Shown here: positions 42,423 through 50,143 of the stretch, one piece after another | How the letters are laid out: every line of letters begins with the position of its first letter | Numbering within the stretch: the first letter of the stretch is position 1 | Assembly (NCBI GenBank): GCA_965242795.1 | Contig: OZ251505.1 | Span: 1,922,001 to 1,986,000, forward strand | Origin: Bin18 sp965242795 | GTDB lineage: Bacteria; Desulfobacterota; Binatia; Bin18 | Direction of reading: 5' to 3' | DNA: 64,000 bases | The notes under the pieces: model-generated | The model's database searches: none | Seen by the model: only the letters and a program-made list of their open reading frames with translations | Told to the model about the DNA's origin: nothing | Program-made: the position numbers and the translations under genes

Positions 42423-43321
42423 CCGGGCGCGACGGCATCCTGCTCATCGACAAGCCGGAGGGCCCCACGTCGGCACACGTCGTCCGCGTGCTGAAAAAGA
42501 CGCTTCGGGCGGAGAAGATCGGCCACCTGGGCACGCTCGACCCGTTTGCGAGCGGCGTGCTGCCGATCTGTATCGGTTCGGGGACGAAATTGTCCGCGTT
42601 CCTGATGGCCGAGCGGAAAGCGTATGAAGGGATCATCCGACTCGGCGTGGAGACGGACACGCTGGACCGGACCGGGACGGTGACGCGCCGGCTGCCGGTG
42701 CCGCCCGTCGATGCCGCGGCGCTCAAGAACATTGAGCGATGCTACACCGGCGAGGTGTGGCAGATCCCGCCAATGTATTCGGCGCTCAAACGCGATGGCG
42801 TACCGCTGTACAAACTCGCCCGCCGCGGCGTGCAGGTGGACCGCGCCCCGCGGCGCGTCCACATCTTTTCCTTCACCCTGGAAGCCGACGGGCCGGACAA
42901 CCTGCGCTTTTCCGTGTCCTGCTCGAAGGGGACCTACGTGCGTGTCCTCGCCGCGGACGTGGGCGCGGCCCTGCACGGCGTGGCGCATCTTGCCAGCTTG
43001 AAGCGCACCGCGGTCGGCCCGTTCACACTCGACCAAGCCGTGCCGCTCGACGCCGCGTGCGAGCCGGACGCGGCTTTACCGCTCCTATCGGTCGAGGACG
43101 CTACGGGGGCGTACCGGACGTTTACGGTTTCCGCGGAGACCGCGGCCCATCTCCGCCGCGGGCAACAGGCCGGGCTGTCCGCGCTACCCGCGGCCCGCGA
43201 AGATGAGGAAACCGCCCGGGTTCTCGACCAGGATGGCCGGCTCGTCGCGCTGCTTACCGGGGACCGGGCTGGCTGGAAGCTCGCGCGCGTCTGGCAGGCA
43301 TCCGGCAGGACTTGCGTCTGA
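42419..43321 (+). CDS. truB: tRNA pseudouridine(55) synthase TruB
   Basis: 300 aa. Makes pseudouridine 55 in the T loop of tRNAs. ILLIDKPEGPTSAHVV, the catalytic Asp in IGHLGTLDPFASGVLP, AYEGIIRLGVETDT, QIPPMYSALKRDGVPLY and CSKGTYVRVLAADVG are complete. The C-terminal ~80 residues are a PUA-like domain (AHLRRGQQAGLSA). Start coupled to rbfA through ATGA. Normally rpsO follows directly; here a fadD gene is inserted. Confidence 0.96.
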   Translation: MTGRDGILLIDKPEGPTSAHVVRVLKKTLRAEKIGHLGTLDPFASGVLPICIGSGTKLSAFLMAERKAYEGIIRLGVETDTLDRTGTVTRRLPVPPVDAAALKNIERCYTGEVWQIPPMYSALKRDGVPLYKLARRGVQVDRAPRRVHIFSFTLEADGPDNLRFSVSCSKGTYVRVLAADVGAALHGVAHLASLKRTAVGPFTLDQAVPLDAACEPDAALPLLSVEDATGAYRTFTVSAETAAHLRRGQQAGLSALPAAREDEETARVLDQDGRLVALLTGDRAGWKLARVWQASGRTCV

Positions 43322-43339
43322 AAATCCTTCCATGTCTCA

Positions 43340-43438
43340 GAAGGCTGAGGTGACATCGGGGTTCGTTTCGATGTTTCGACACCCTTCGACAGGCTCAGGG
43401 ACCGAGCTCAACACATCGCAGGCTCAACGAACTGAGGG
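43340..43438 (+). repeat. Left copy of a 99-bp direct repeat flanking fadD
   Basis: 99 bp between truB and fadD, 96 of 99 positions identical to the copy at 45215-45313 after fadD. It contains CCTTCGACAGGCTCAGGGAC and ends CAACGAACTGAGGG, a dispersed-repeat type seen in degenerate form elsewhere in the window (32174, 63299). Confidence 0.9.
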
Positions 43439-43478
43439 ACGGGAAGGGCTCTGAACCGACACACGACCGGAGGCAGCA

Positions 43479-45137
43479 ATGGAAAAAATCTGGCTCAAGA
43501 GCTACCCGCCGGGAGTGCCGGCCGAAGCGGACGTCGACGCCTACGAGTCGATCGTGGCGCTGTACGAGGAGAGCGTGCGGCGTTTCGCCGACCGACCAGC
43601 CTATACGAATTTCGACGTCACCATCACGTACCGCGAGATGGACGATCGGGCACGGGCGCTCGCCGCCTATTTGCAGGGGCTCGGCCTCGACCCGGGCGAC
43701 CGCGTCGCGATCATGATGCCGAATCTGCTCTCGAACCCGATAGCGATCTTCGGCGTGCTGCTCGCCGGCCTCACCGTGGTCAACACGAACCCGCTCTACA
43801 CCGCGCGCGAACTCGAACACCAGCTCGACGACTCGGGCGCGCGGGCCATCGTTATCGTCGAGAACTTCGCACATACCCTCGCCGAGGTCATTGACCGCAC
43901 CAAGGTCGAGCACGTGATTCTCGTCCGCATGGGGGACGGGCTCGGATTCCCGAAGTCGGCGCTGGTCAACTTCGTGGTGCGGCGGGTGAAGAAGCTGGTG
44001 CCCCCGTTCAGCTTGGCGAACGCGGTGCCGTTCGCGCGTGCCCTCAAGGAAGGAGCGGGGAAAACCTTGCGGCCCGCCACGCCCGGCCGCGGGGACATCG
44101 CGTTCCTGCAATATACCGGCGGCACGACCGGCGTCGCCAAAGGCGCCATGCTGAGCCACGGCAACGTGGTCGCCAATCTCCAGCAGACGTCAGCCTGGAT
44201 CGGCGGGCAGTTCGAGCCGGGCCATGAAATCCTCGTCACCGCGTTGCCGCTCTACCACATCTTTTCTCTCGTCGCGAATTGTCTCACCGGAATGAAGTAT
44301 GGGGCGCTCAACGTGCTCATCACCAACCCGCGCGACATGCCGGCCTTCGTCAAGACCATCGCCACGCGCGGCTTCACCGTGATGACCGGCGTCAACACCC
44401 TCTACAACGGCCTGCTGAACGCGCCGGGTTTCGGGGCGGTCGATTGCTCGAAACTCAAGCTCGCCATCGCGGGCGGAATGGCGATGCAGCGGGCCGTGGC
44501 GGAGCGCTGGCACGCGGTCACCGGCGTCCCCGTCGTCGAAGCCTACGGACTCACCGAGACGTCGCCCGGCGCCGTCGTGAACCGGCTGGATCAACGGGAG
44601 TTCACCGGCTCGATCGGGCTGCCGCTGCCTTCGACCGAGGTCTCCATCCGGGATGACGACGGCGCCGAGGTCGGAATCGACACCCCGGGCGAGTTGTGCC
44701 TCCGCGGCCCGCAGGTGATGCAGGGCTACTGGGGCCGCCCGGAGGCGACCGCAGAGGTGCTCTCCGAGGACGGCTGGCTGCGCACGGGCGACATGGCGGC
44801 CATCGACGCGGAAGGCTCCCTGCGGATCGTCGACCGCAAGAAGGACATGATCATCGTGTCCGGGTTCAACGTGTATCCGAACGAGATCGAGGAGGTCGTC
44901 GCCCTGCACCCGGGCGTATTGGAAGTCGGTGCGGTCGGCGTCCCGGACGAGCGCGCCGGCGAGGTGCCGAAGATCGTCGTGGTACGAAAGGATGCCACCC
45001 TGAGCGCCGAGCAGATCGTCGCGCACTGCCGGAAACATCTGACCGGCTACAAGGTTCCGCGCCACGTCGAGTTCCGCGACGAGTTGCCGAAGACCAACGT
45101 CGGCAAGGTACTGCGGCGCGCCCTGCGCACCCCGTGA
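43479..45137 (+). CDS. fadD: Long-chain fatty acid-CoA ligase
   Basis: 552 aa of the ANL superfamily; activates a fatty acid to acyl-AMP, then acyl-CoA. AMP motifs FLQYTGGTTGVAKGAMLSH (P-loop), VEAYGLTETSP, GELCLRGPQVMQGYWGRP, GWLRTGDMAAIDAEG and DRKKDMIIVSGFNVYPNEIEE; the catalytic Lys is in LPKTNVGKVLRR at the C-terminus. Size and VVNTNPLYTARELEHQL fit FadD. It breaks the usual truB-rpsO neighbourhood and is bracketed by 99-bp direct repeats, suggesting it arrived as a cassette. CGGAGGCAGCA precedes the ATG. Confidence 0.95.
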   Translation: MEKIWLKSYPPGVPAEADVDAYESIVALYEESVRRFADRPAYTNFDVTITYREMDDRARALAAYLQGLGLDPGDRVAIMMPNLLSNPIAIFGVLLAGLTVVNTNPLYTARELEHQLDDSGARAIVIVENFAHTLAEVIDRTKVEHVILVRMGDGLGFPKSALVNFVVRRVKKLVPPFSLANAVPFARALKEGAGKTLRPATPGRGDIAFLQYTGGTTGVAKGAMLSHGNVVANLQQTSAWIGGQFEPGHEILVTALPLYHIFSLVANCLTGMKYGALNVLITNPRDMPAFVKTIATRGFTVMTGVNTLYNGLLNAPGFGAVDCSKLKLAIAGGMAMQRAVAERWHAVTGVPVVEAYGLTETSPGAVVNRLDQREFTGSIGLPLPSTEVSIRDDDGAEVGIDTPGELCLRGPQVMQGYWGRPEATAEVLSEDGWLRTGDMAAIDAEGSLRIVDRKKDMIIVSGFNVYPNEIEEVVALHPGVLEVGAVGVPDERAGEVPKIVVVRKDATLSAEQIVAHCRKHLTGYKVPRHVEFRDELPKTNVGKVLRRALRTP

Positions 45138-45214
45138 GCAGGAGACTGTAGGTTTGGAAAAGGGAGTTACATACAAGAGAATGCTAGTGGTCAAAGGGCC
45201 GAGGGGTGGGGTGC

Positions 45215-45313
45215 GAAGGCCGAGGTGATCTCGGGGTTCGTTTCGATGTTTCGACACCCTTCGACAGGCTCAGGGACCGAGCTCAACACATCGCAGGCTC
45301 AACGAACTGAGGG
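45215..45313 (+). repeat. Right copy of the 99-bp direct repeat flanking fadD
   Basis: Same orientation as the copy at 43340; the only differences are three substitutions within the first 16 bases. The rest of the 449-bp fadD-rpsO gap has no gene. It holds an imperfect inverted pair, TTGGAAAAGGGAGTTACATA near 45154 and CTTGTATGGAGTTCCCTTTG near 45363, with similar CTTGTATGTAATTCC pieces at ~56455 and ~60625, plus an inverted AGGTCCTTGAGCCTGTCGAA repeat near 45326. Confidence 0.9.
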
Positions 45314-45586
45314 GGGAGGCGGCGGAGGTCCTTGAGCCTGTCGAAAGGCCGGGGGCGGGAGCCTCTTGTATGGAGTTCCCTTTGGAAAAGGGGGGACACG
45401 GAAGGAATGACCACGCCGGAGTCCCTTATCTTGCTTCTGCCCCAGGAGTTTCTCGATCCCCTCTCCCTCACGAATCAACCCGATAAAGCTCGAACCGAGC
45501 CACCCAGCCATCCCAACCCCAACTTTACACCCCGCAAACCGCGTGGTAGAAACGCGCGCAGTCCAACAGAGGAAGAAGGAAACGCT

Positions 45587-45853
45587 ATGTCCGCGGCGCT
45601 CAACAAGAGCGAAACCATCCAGCAATACCGGGTTCACGACACGGACACCGGATCGTCCGAGGTCCAAATCGCCATCCTCACCAGCCGCATCAAGCTGCTC
45701 ACCGAGCACTTCAAGACCCACAAGAAAGACCACCTCTCGCGGCGCGGCCTGCTGAAGATGGTCGGGCGTCGAAGGCGGCTGCTGGACTACCTGCGCCGCC
45801 GCGACGTGCAGCGGTATCGGACCGTCATCAAGAGACTCGGCCTGCGTCGCTAG
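45587..45853 (+). CDS. rpsO: 30S ribosomal protein S15
   Basis: 88 aa. S15 binds 16S rRNA helices 20-22 early in 30S assembly. YRVHDTDTGSSEVQIAILTS, RIKLLTEHFKTHKKDHLSRR and GLLKMVGRRRRLLDYLRRRD are near-universal S15 motifs, and the length is exact. GGAAGAAGGAAACGCT ahead of the ATG at 45587 serves as the ribosome binding site. Followed by pnp after 78 bp, as in most bacteria. Confidence 0.97.
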   Translation: MSAALNKSETIQQYRVHDTDTGSSEVQIAILTSRIKLLTEHFKTHKKDHLSRRGLLKMVGRRRRLLDYLRRRDVQRYRTVIKRLGLRR

Positions 45854-45893
45854 GCCGGCGTCCCCGCCCGCTCGCCGCGGGACGTACGCAACA

Positions 45894-45915
45894 GCACGGG
45901 CATTCGCTGCCGTGC
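45894..45915 (+). promoter_or_regulatory. Hairpin in the rpsO-pnp intergenic RNA
   Basis: GCACGGGCA-TTCGC-TGCCGTGC-type stem-loop 17 bp before the pnp start. In other bacteria the rpsO-pnp spacer contains an RNase III-processed stem used by PNPase to repress itself; a similar role here is only inferred from position. Confidence 0.45.
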
Positions 45916-45931
45916 GGAACAGAAAGACGAC

Positions 45932-48028
45932 ATGTACAAGAAAATCGAGATGGAATACTACGGGCGTCCGCTGTCCATCGAGACCGGACGCTTGGCCAAG
46001 CAGACCAGCGGCGCCGCGCTCGTCCAGTACGGCGAAACCGTCGTCCTGGTGACGGCCGTCGCCGCGACTTCGGTCCGCGAAGGCGTGGACTTCTTCCCGC
46101 TGACCGTGGACTACCAGGAGCGCACCTACGCGGCCGGAAAGATTCCGGGCGGCTTCTTCAAACGGGAAGGGCGGCCCGCGGAGCGCGAAATCCTGACCTC
46201 GCGGATCGTGGACCGCGCCATTCGCCCGCTGTTTCCCAAGGGCTTCGCCTGCGAGACGCAGATCGTGGCGACGGTGCTGTCCGTGGACTGCGAAAACGAC
46301 GCCGACACCCTGGCCCTGATCGGCGCGTCCGCGGCGCTGCAAGTTTCGGACGTGCCCTTCCGCGGGCCGATTGCCGGCGTCCGCATCGGCCGCCTGAACG
46401 GCGAGCTGGTCGTCAACCCGCTGCAGAGCCAGTTCCCGGACAGCGACGTCAACCTGTTCGTGGCCGCCGGCCGGGACGCCATCGTGATGGTCGAGGGCGG
46501 CGCGCGTGTCGTGTCCGAGGAGGACATGCTGGAGGCGCTGTTCCTGGCCCAGGACGCCGCGGCGCCGGTGCTCGACATGCAGGACGAGATGGTCCGGGTC
46601 GCCGGCAAGGCCAAACGCGAGGTCGCCGAGCAGACCGTCGATGCCGCACTGCACGAGCGCGTGCGCGAAGTCGCGGCCGCGGACGTGACCGCGGCCCTGA
46701 ACGTGGCCGCGAAATTGGAGCGCGCCGCCGCCATCAAGGCCGCCAAACGCGGCGCGGCCGAACGGCTGGCCGACGCCTACCCGGATCGGGACGCGGAGGT
46801 CGCCGACGCCCTGGAAGCCCTGACCGGCGGCACCATGCGCGAGATGATCGTGACGGATCGGCGCCGCGTCGACGGCCGCGGTTTGACCGACGTGCGGCCA
46901 ATCAGTTGTGAGGTGGGCATGCTCCCGCGCACCCACGGCTCGGCGCTGTTCACGCGCGGCGAGACGCAGGCGCTGGCCACCGCCACGCTGGGCACCGCGG
47001 CCGACGAGCAGCGGGTCGATGCGCTGACCGGCCAGCAATTCAAGAAGTTCATGCTGCACTACAACTTCCCACCGTTCAGCGTGGGCGAGGCGCGTCCGAT
47101 GCGCAATCCCGGCCGCCGCGAGATCGGCCACGGCGCGCTGGCCGAACGGGCGCTGACCGCGGTGTTGCCGCGGGACGCGGATTTTCCCTATACGGTGCGC
47201 GTCGTATCGGAAATCCTCGAATCCAACGGGTCGTCGTCCATGGCCACGGTATGCAGCGGCGCCCTGTCGCTGATGGACGCCGGCGTGCCGATTGCCGCGC
47301 CGGTCGCCGGCATCGCGATGGGGCTCATCAAGGAGGGCGACGAGGTCCGCATTCTGAGCGACATCCTCGGGGACGAGGACCATCTGGGCGACATGGACTT
47401 CAAGGTCGCCGGCACCGCGGACGGCATCACCGCATTGCAGATGGACATCAAGATCGCCGGGGTCACGCGCGAGATCATGCGCGACGCCCTGTACCAGGCC
47501 CGCGAGGGGCGCCTACACATTCTGGGCAAGATGGCCGAGTCGCTAGAAGGGCCGCGCGAAGACGTCCCGCACCACGCCCCGCGCATCCTGACCATCAAGA
47601 TCAATCCCGACAAAATCCGCGACCTGATCGGCCCGGGCGGCAAGATGATCCGCTCGATCGTCGAGGAGACCGGGGTGAAGATCGACGTCGAAGACGACGG
47701 CACCGTGTTGGTCGCGTCGTCCGACGGCGAGGCCATGGACCGTGCGGTCAGCCGCATCGACGCGGTGACGGTCGACGCCGAGATCGGCAGGATCTACACC
47801 GGCACGGTCAAGAAGGTGGTGGACTTCGGCGCGTTCGTCGAAATCCTGCCCGGCAAGGAAGGACTCGTCCACATCTCCCAACTCGCGCCCGAGCGGGTCC
47901 GGCAGGTGACGGACGTCGTGGACGAAGGCGACGAGATTCCGGTCAAGGTGCTGGAGATCGACCGCCAGGGAAAAATCCGCCTCAGCCGCCGCGAGGCCCT
48001 GCAGGAAGCGGCCCGCGGCAACGCCTGA
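45932..48028 (+). CDS. pnp: Polyribonucleotide nucleotidyltransferase (PNPase)
   Basis: 698 aa. Phosphorolytic 3'-5' exoribonuclease of the RNA degradosome. First RNase PH domain (LSIETGRLAKQTSGAALVQY, ILTSRIVDRAIRPLFPKGF), alpha-helical linker, second RNase PH domain with the catalytic MLPRTHGSALFTRGETQALA and DLLDMDFKVAGT-equivalent HLGDMDFKVAGTADG, then KH (IRDLIGPGGKMIRSIVEETG) and S1 (RIYTGTVKKVVDFGAFVEIL) domains. ATG at 45932. Complete and free of disruption. Confidence 0.97.
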   Translation: MYKKIEMEYYGRPLSIETGRLAKQTSGAALVQYGETVVLVTAVAATSVREGVDFFPLTVDYQERTYAAGKIPGGFFKREGRPAEREILTSRIVDRAIRPLFPKGFACETQIVATVLSVDCENDADTLALIGASAALQVSDVPFRGPIAGVRIGRLNGELVVNPLQSQFPDSDVNLFVAAGRDAIVMVEGGARVVSEEDMLEALFLAQDAAAPVLDMQDEMVRVAGKAKREVAEQTVDAALHERVREVAAADVTAALNVAAKLERAAAIKAAKRGAAERLADAYPDRDAEVADALEALTGGTMREMIVTDRRRVDGRGLTDVRPISCEVGMLPRTHGSALFTRGETQALATATLGTAADEQRVDALTGQQFKKFMLHYNFPPFSVGEARPMRNPGRREIGHGALAERALTAVLPRDADFPYTVRVVSEILESNGSSSMATVCSGALSLMDAGVPIAAPVAGIAMGLIKEGDEVRILSDILGDEDHLGDMDFKVAGTADGITALQMDIKIAGVTREIMRDALYQAREGRLHILGKMAESLEGPREDVPHHAPRILTIKINPDKIRDLIGPGGKMIRSIVEETGVKIDVEDDGTVLVASSDGEAMDRAVSRIDAVTVDAEIGRIYTGTVKKVVDFGAFVEILPGKEGLVHISQLAPERVRQVTDVVDEGDEIPVKVLEIDRQGKIRLSRREALQEAARGNA

Positions 48029-48125
48029 ACCTGCGCTTCTCCCTCTTCGCCGGTCGTTCCAGACCCGCCGGCTGCCTCGCCGCCACGCCGCATCGCGCGG
48101 ACGGCGGGGATCCGGCAACCCACAG

Positions 48126-48632
<507 letters not shown>

Positions 48633-48832
48633 CGCTCGGACGGCGCCGGGAGGTTGAAATCCGCTATCGCCTCCCCTGCTTGACCGTCGCCGCGGTGCCG
48701 ACCGGAACGGCACGCCTTCGAGCCTGAACGCCCTTCCCGCCCATCGGACGGCACGACGAACCGCCATGCGCGCGCCCTGCCGGTGCTTCTGCTCATGTGC
48801 GCCTTGCCGGCGTACGCTGACACGTCGCGTCG

Positions 48833-48988
48833 GTCGTCGGCGCCACGCTGGCGGCATTCGGCGCCGTCATGCAGGGGCCGTTTCGCAATCCGCTGGCCGA
48901 CCCCGACCTGATCGGCATTGCGAGCGACGCGGCGTTGGCGGTCGCCGTGGCGATCATCCTGCACGACCTGCATCCGGCCCCGCGCTAG
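48833..48988 (+). pseudogene. Fragment of FecCD-type iron-siderophore ABC permease
   Basis: A 51-codon segment reading VVGATLAAFGAVMQGPFRNP and onward LADPDLIGIASDAALAVAVA is unmistakably the first part of a BtuC/FecCD permease (normally ~330 aa). It ends at a TAG at 48986 and has no start. Just upstream, a different frame encodes ALPVLLLMCALPAYAD, a signal-peptide-like stub perhaps from the associated substrate-binding protein. Confidence 0.75.
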
Positions 48989-48995
48989 CCGACCG

Positions 48996-49150
48996 GGGGC
49001 CGTGATGGAAGACGGGCGCGTGGTGGCGGGCGCGGCGGTGTAGGAGGCGCTGACACCCGACATCGTGGCCGGGGTCTTCGAGGTGCCGGCGCACATGGTG
49101 TTTACGGAGCGCGGGCCGCAAGACGTTCCGCAAACGGGCGGCTGGGCCCC
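48996..49150 (+). pseudogene. Fragment of the siderophore ABC transporter ATPase (FecE C-terminus)
   Basis: In one frame: GAVMEDGRVVAGAAV, a TAG stop at 49041, then EALTPDIVAGVFEVPAHMVF. This is the C-terminal tail of FecE/BtuD-type ATPases (GRVVADG..EVLTPE..VFGV). It directly follows the FecCD fragment, so almost the whole permease C-terminus and the ATPase core have been deleted between them. Confidence 0.65.
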
Positions 49151-49174
49151 GCGGCGTCCCGGCTCTCTTGCTGG

Positions 49175-49825
49175 TCAGACGTCCGCCCACCGGCGGACGA
49201 GGGTGTGGTACACGCCGGTCAGGCGGTGCACCTCCGCATCGGTCGCGCCCCGTTCGCGCGTCAGCGTCTGCACGCGCCGGTCCAGGTCGAACAGCACGGT
49301 CCGCTGCTGGGGGTCGCGCACCATGCTCCGGATCCAGAGCAGCGCGCACAGGCGCGTGCCGCGCGTAACCGGCGTCACCTGATGCAGGCTGCCGGACGGG
49401 TAGAGGATCAGGTCGCCGGCGCCGCGCTTGACCGTCCGGGTGCCGGAGGCCGTCTCGATGGTGAGTGCGCCGCCGTCGTATTCGTCGGGTTCGCTGAGGA
49501 AGAGCGTGCCGGACAGGTCCGTTCGGAGGACCCGGTCCGTGCCGTCCAGCGGCATGATCGAGTTGTCCATGTGCGGCCCGTAGCGTTGCCCGACGGCGTA
49601 CCGGCTGAACTTCGGCGGCAGGATGCTGTGGGGCAGGGCCGCGGACAGAAAGACTTGGTGCCGCCCCAGGCGGGCCAGCAGTCGGCGGCGCAGTCCGGCC
49701 GCGGCTTCGGAACGGTCGTCGAGTTGTTGGTTCGCCTTGACGCCCCGCGCCTGCGTGCCGGCGCCGTCGCGCCACGGGGCGGAACGCAGGGTCTTCCGAA
49801 ACTCGCGGACCAGGTCATCGGTCAC
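49175..49825 (-). CDS. piuC: Fe(II)/2-oxoglutarate hydroxylase PiuC/YbiX, fused 5' end
   Basis: About 216 aa PKHD-type hydroxylase, usually encoded beside TonB-dependent siderophore receptors. VKANQQLDDRSEAAAGLRRR, HSILPPKFSRYAVGQRYGPH with iron ligands His and Asp (HMDNS), LFLSEPDEYDGGALTIE, LYPSGSLHQVTPVTRGTRL with the second His and 2-oxoglutarate Arg, and a C-terminal HRLTGVYHTLVRRW are all intact. The normal first ~10-15 residues are missing: the frame runs upstream into LEFSVVGNVTDDL, a TonB-receptor strand. The GTG at 49825 is a default start; whether it is expressed is unclear. Confidence 0.82.
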   Translation of the reverse strand: MTDDLVREFRKTLRSAPWRDGAGTQARGVKANQQLDDRSEAAAGLRRRLLARLGRHQVFLSAALPHSILPPKFSRYAVGQRYGPHMDNSIMPLDGTDRVLRTDLSGTLFLSEPDEYDGGALTIETASGTRTVKRGAGDLILYPSGSLHQVTPVTRGTRLCALLWIRSMVRDPQQRTVLFDLDRRVQTLTRERGATDAEVHRLTGVYHTLVRRWADV

Positions 49826-49829
49826 GTTC

Positions 49830-50132
49830 CCGACGACCGAGAACTCCAGCCCCCCGGACCCGGTTCTCGCCCGTGTTGAGCGTGCCGAGGGTCTCGTAAT
49901 CGTCGCCCACGTTCTCCATCACGTCGTCCTTGGTGACCTGGAAGGCCGCAGCCGTCAGCAGCAGTTTGTCGTCCAGCAGACGCCACTTCGTCCCCAGCTC
50001 CATGTTTTGGGTCCGTTCCGGCTCGCTGTCGCGGACCTGCCGCAGCAGGCCGCAGATTCCGCCGTAGCCGCAGTTGCCGCCCAAGTCCGACTCGCCCCCG
50101 TTGATGTTGCTCGACGTGGACCAGGAGGTGCT
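49830..50132 (-). pseudogene. TonB-dependent siderophore receptor, C-proximal fragment
   Basis: Reads TSWSTSSNINGGESDLGGNC and GYGGICG, then TQNMELGTKWRLLDDKLLLT and GTLNTGENRVRG, all typical of the barrel of catecholate-siderophore receptors. A run of six G (five expected) near 49855 shifts the frame; on the other side LEFSVVGNVTDDL continues the receptor and then passes directly into piuC, so the last ~100+ receptor residues are deleted. Its upstream part lies ~3.2 kb away at 53299-54466. Confidence 0.82.
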
Positions 50133-50143
50133 ATGCTCCAAGC

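Noticed and set aside
43340..45313. fadD flanked by direct repeats considered as a composite transposon.
   Set aside because: No transposase, no terminal inverted repeats and no target duplication are visible; it is described only as a repeat-bounded cassette.
48638..48830. Possible small gene with a signal peptide (LPVLLLMCALPAYAD).
   Set aside because: No in-frame start codon and the frame closes at once; treated as a remnant of a substrate-binding protein next to the FecCD fragment.
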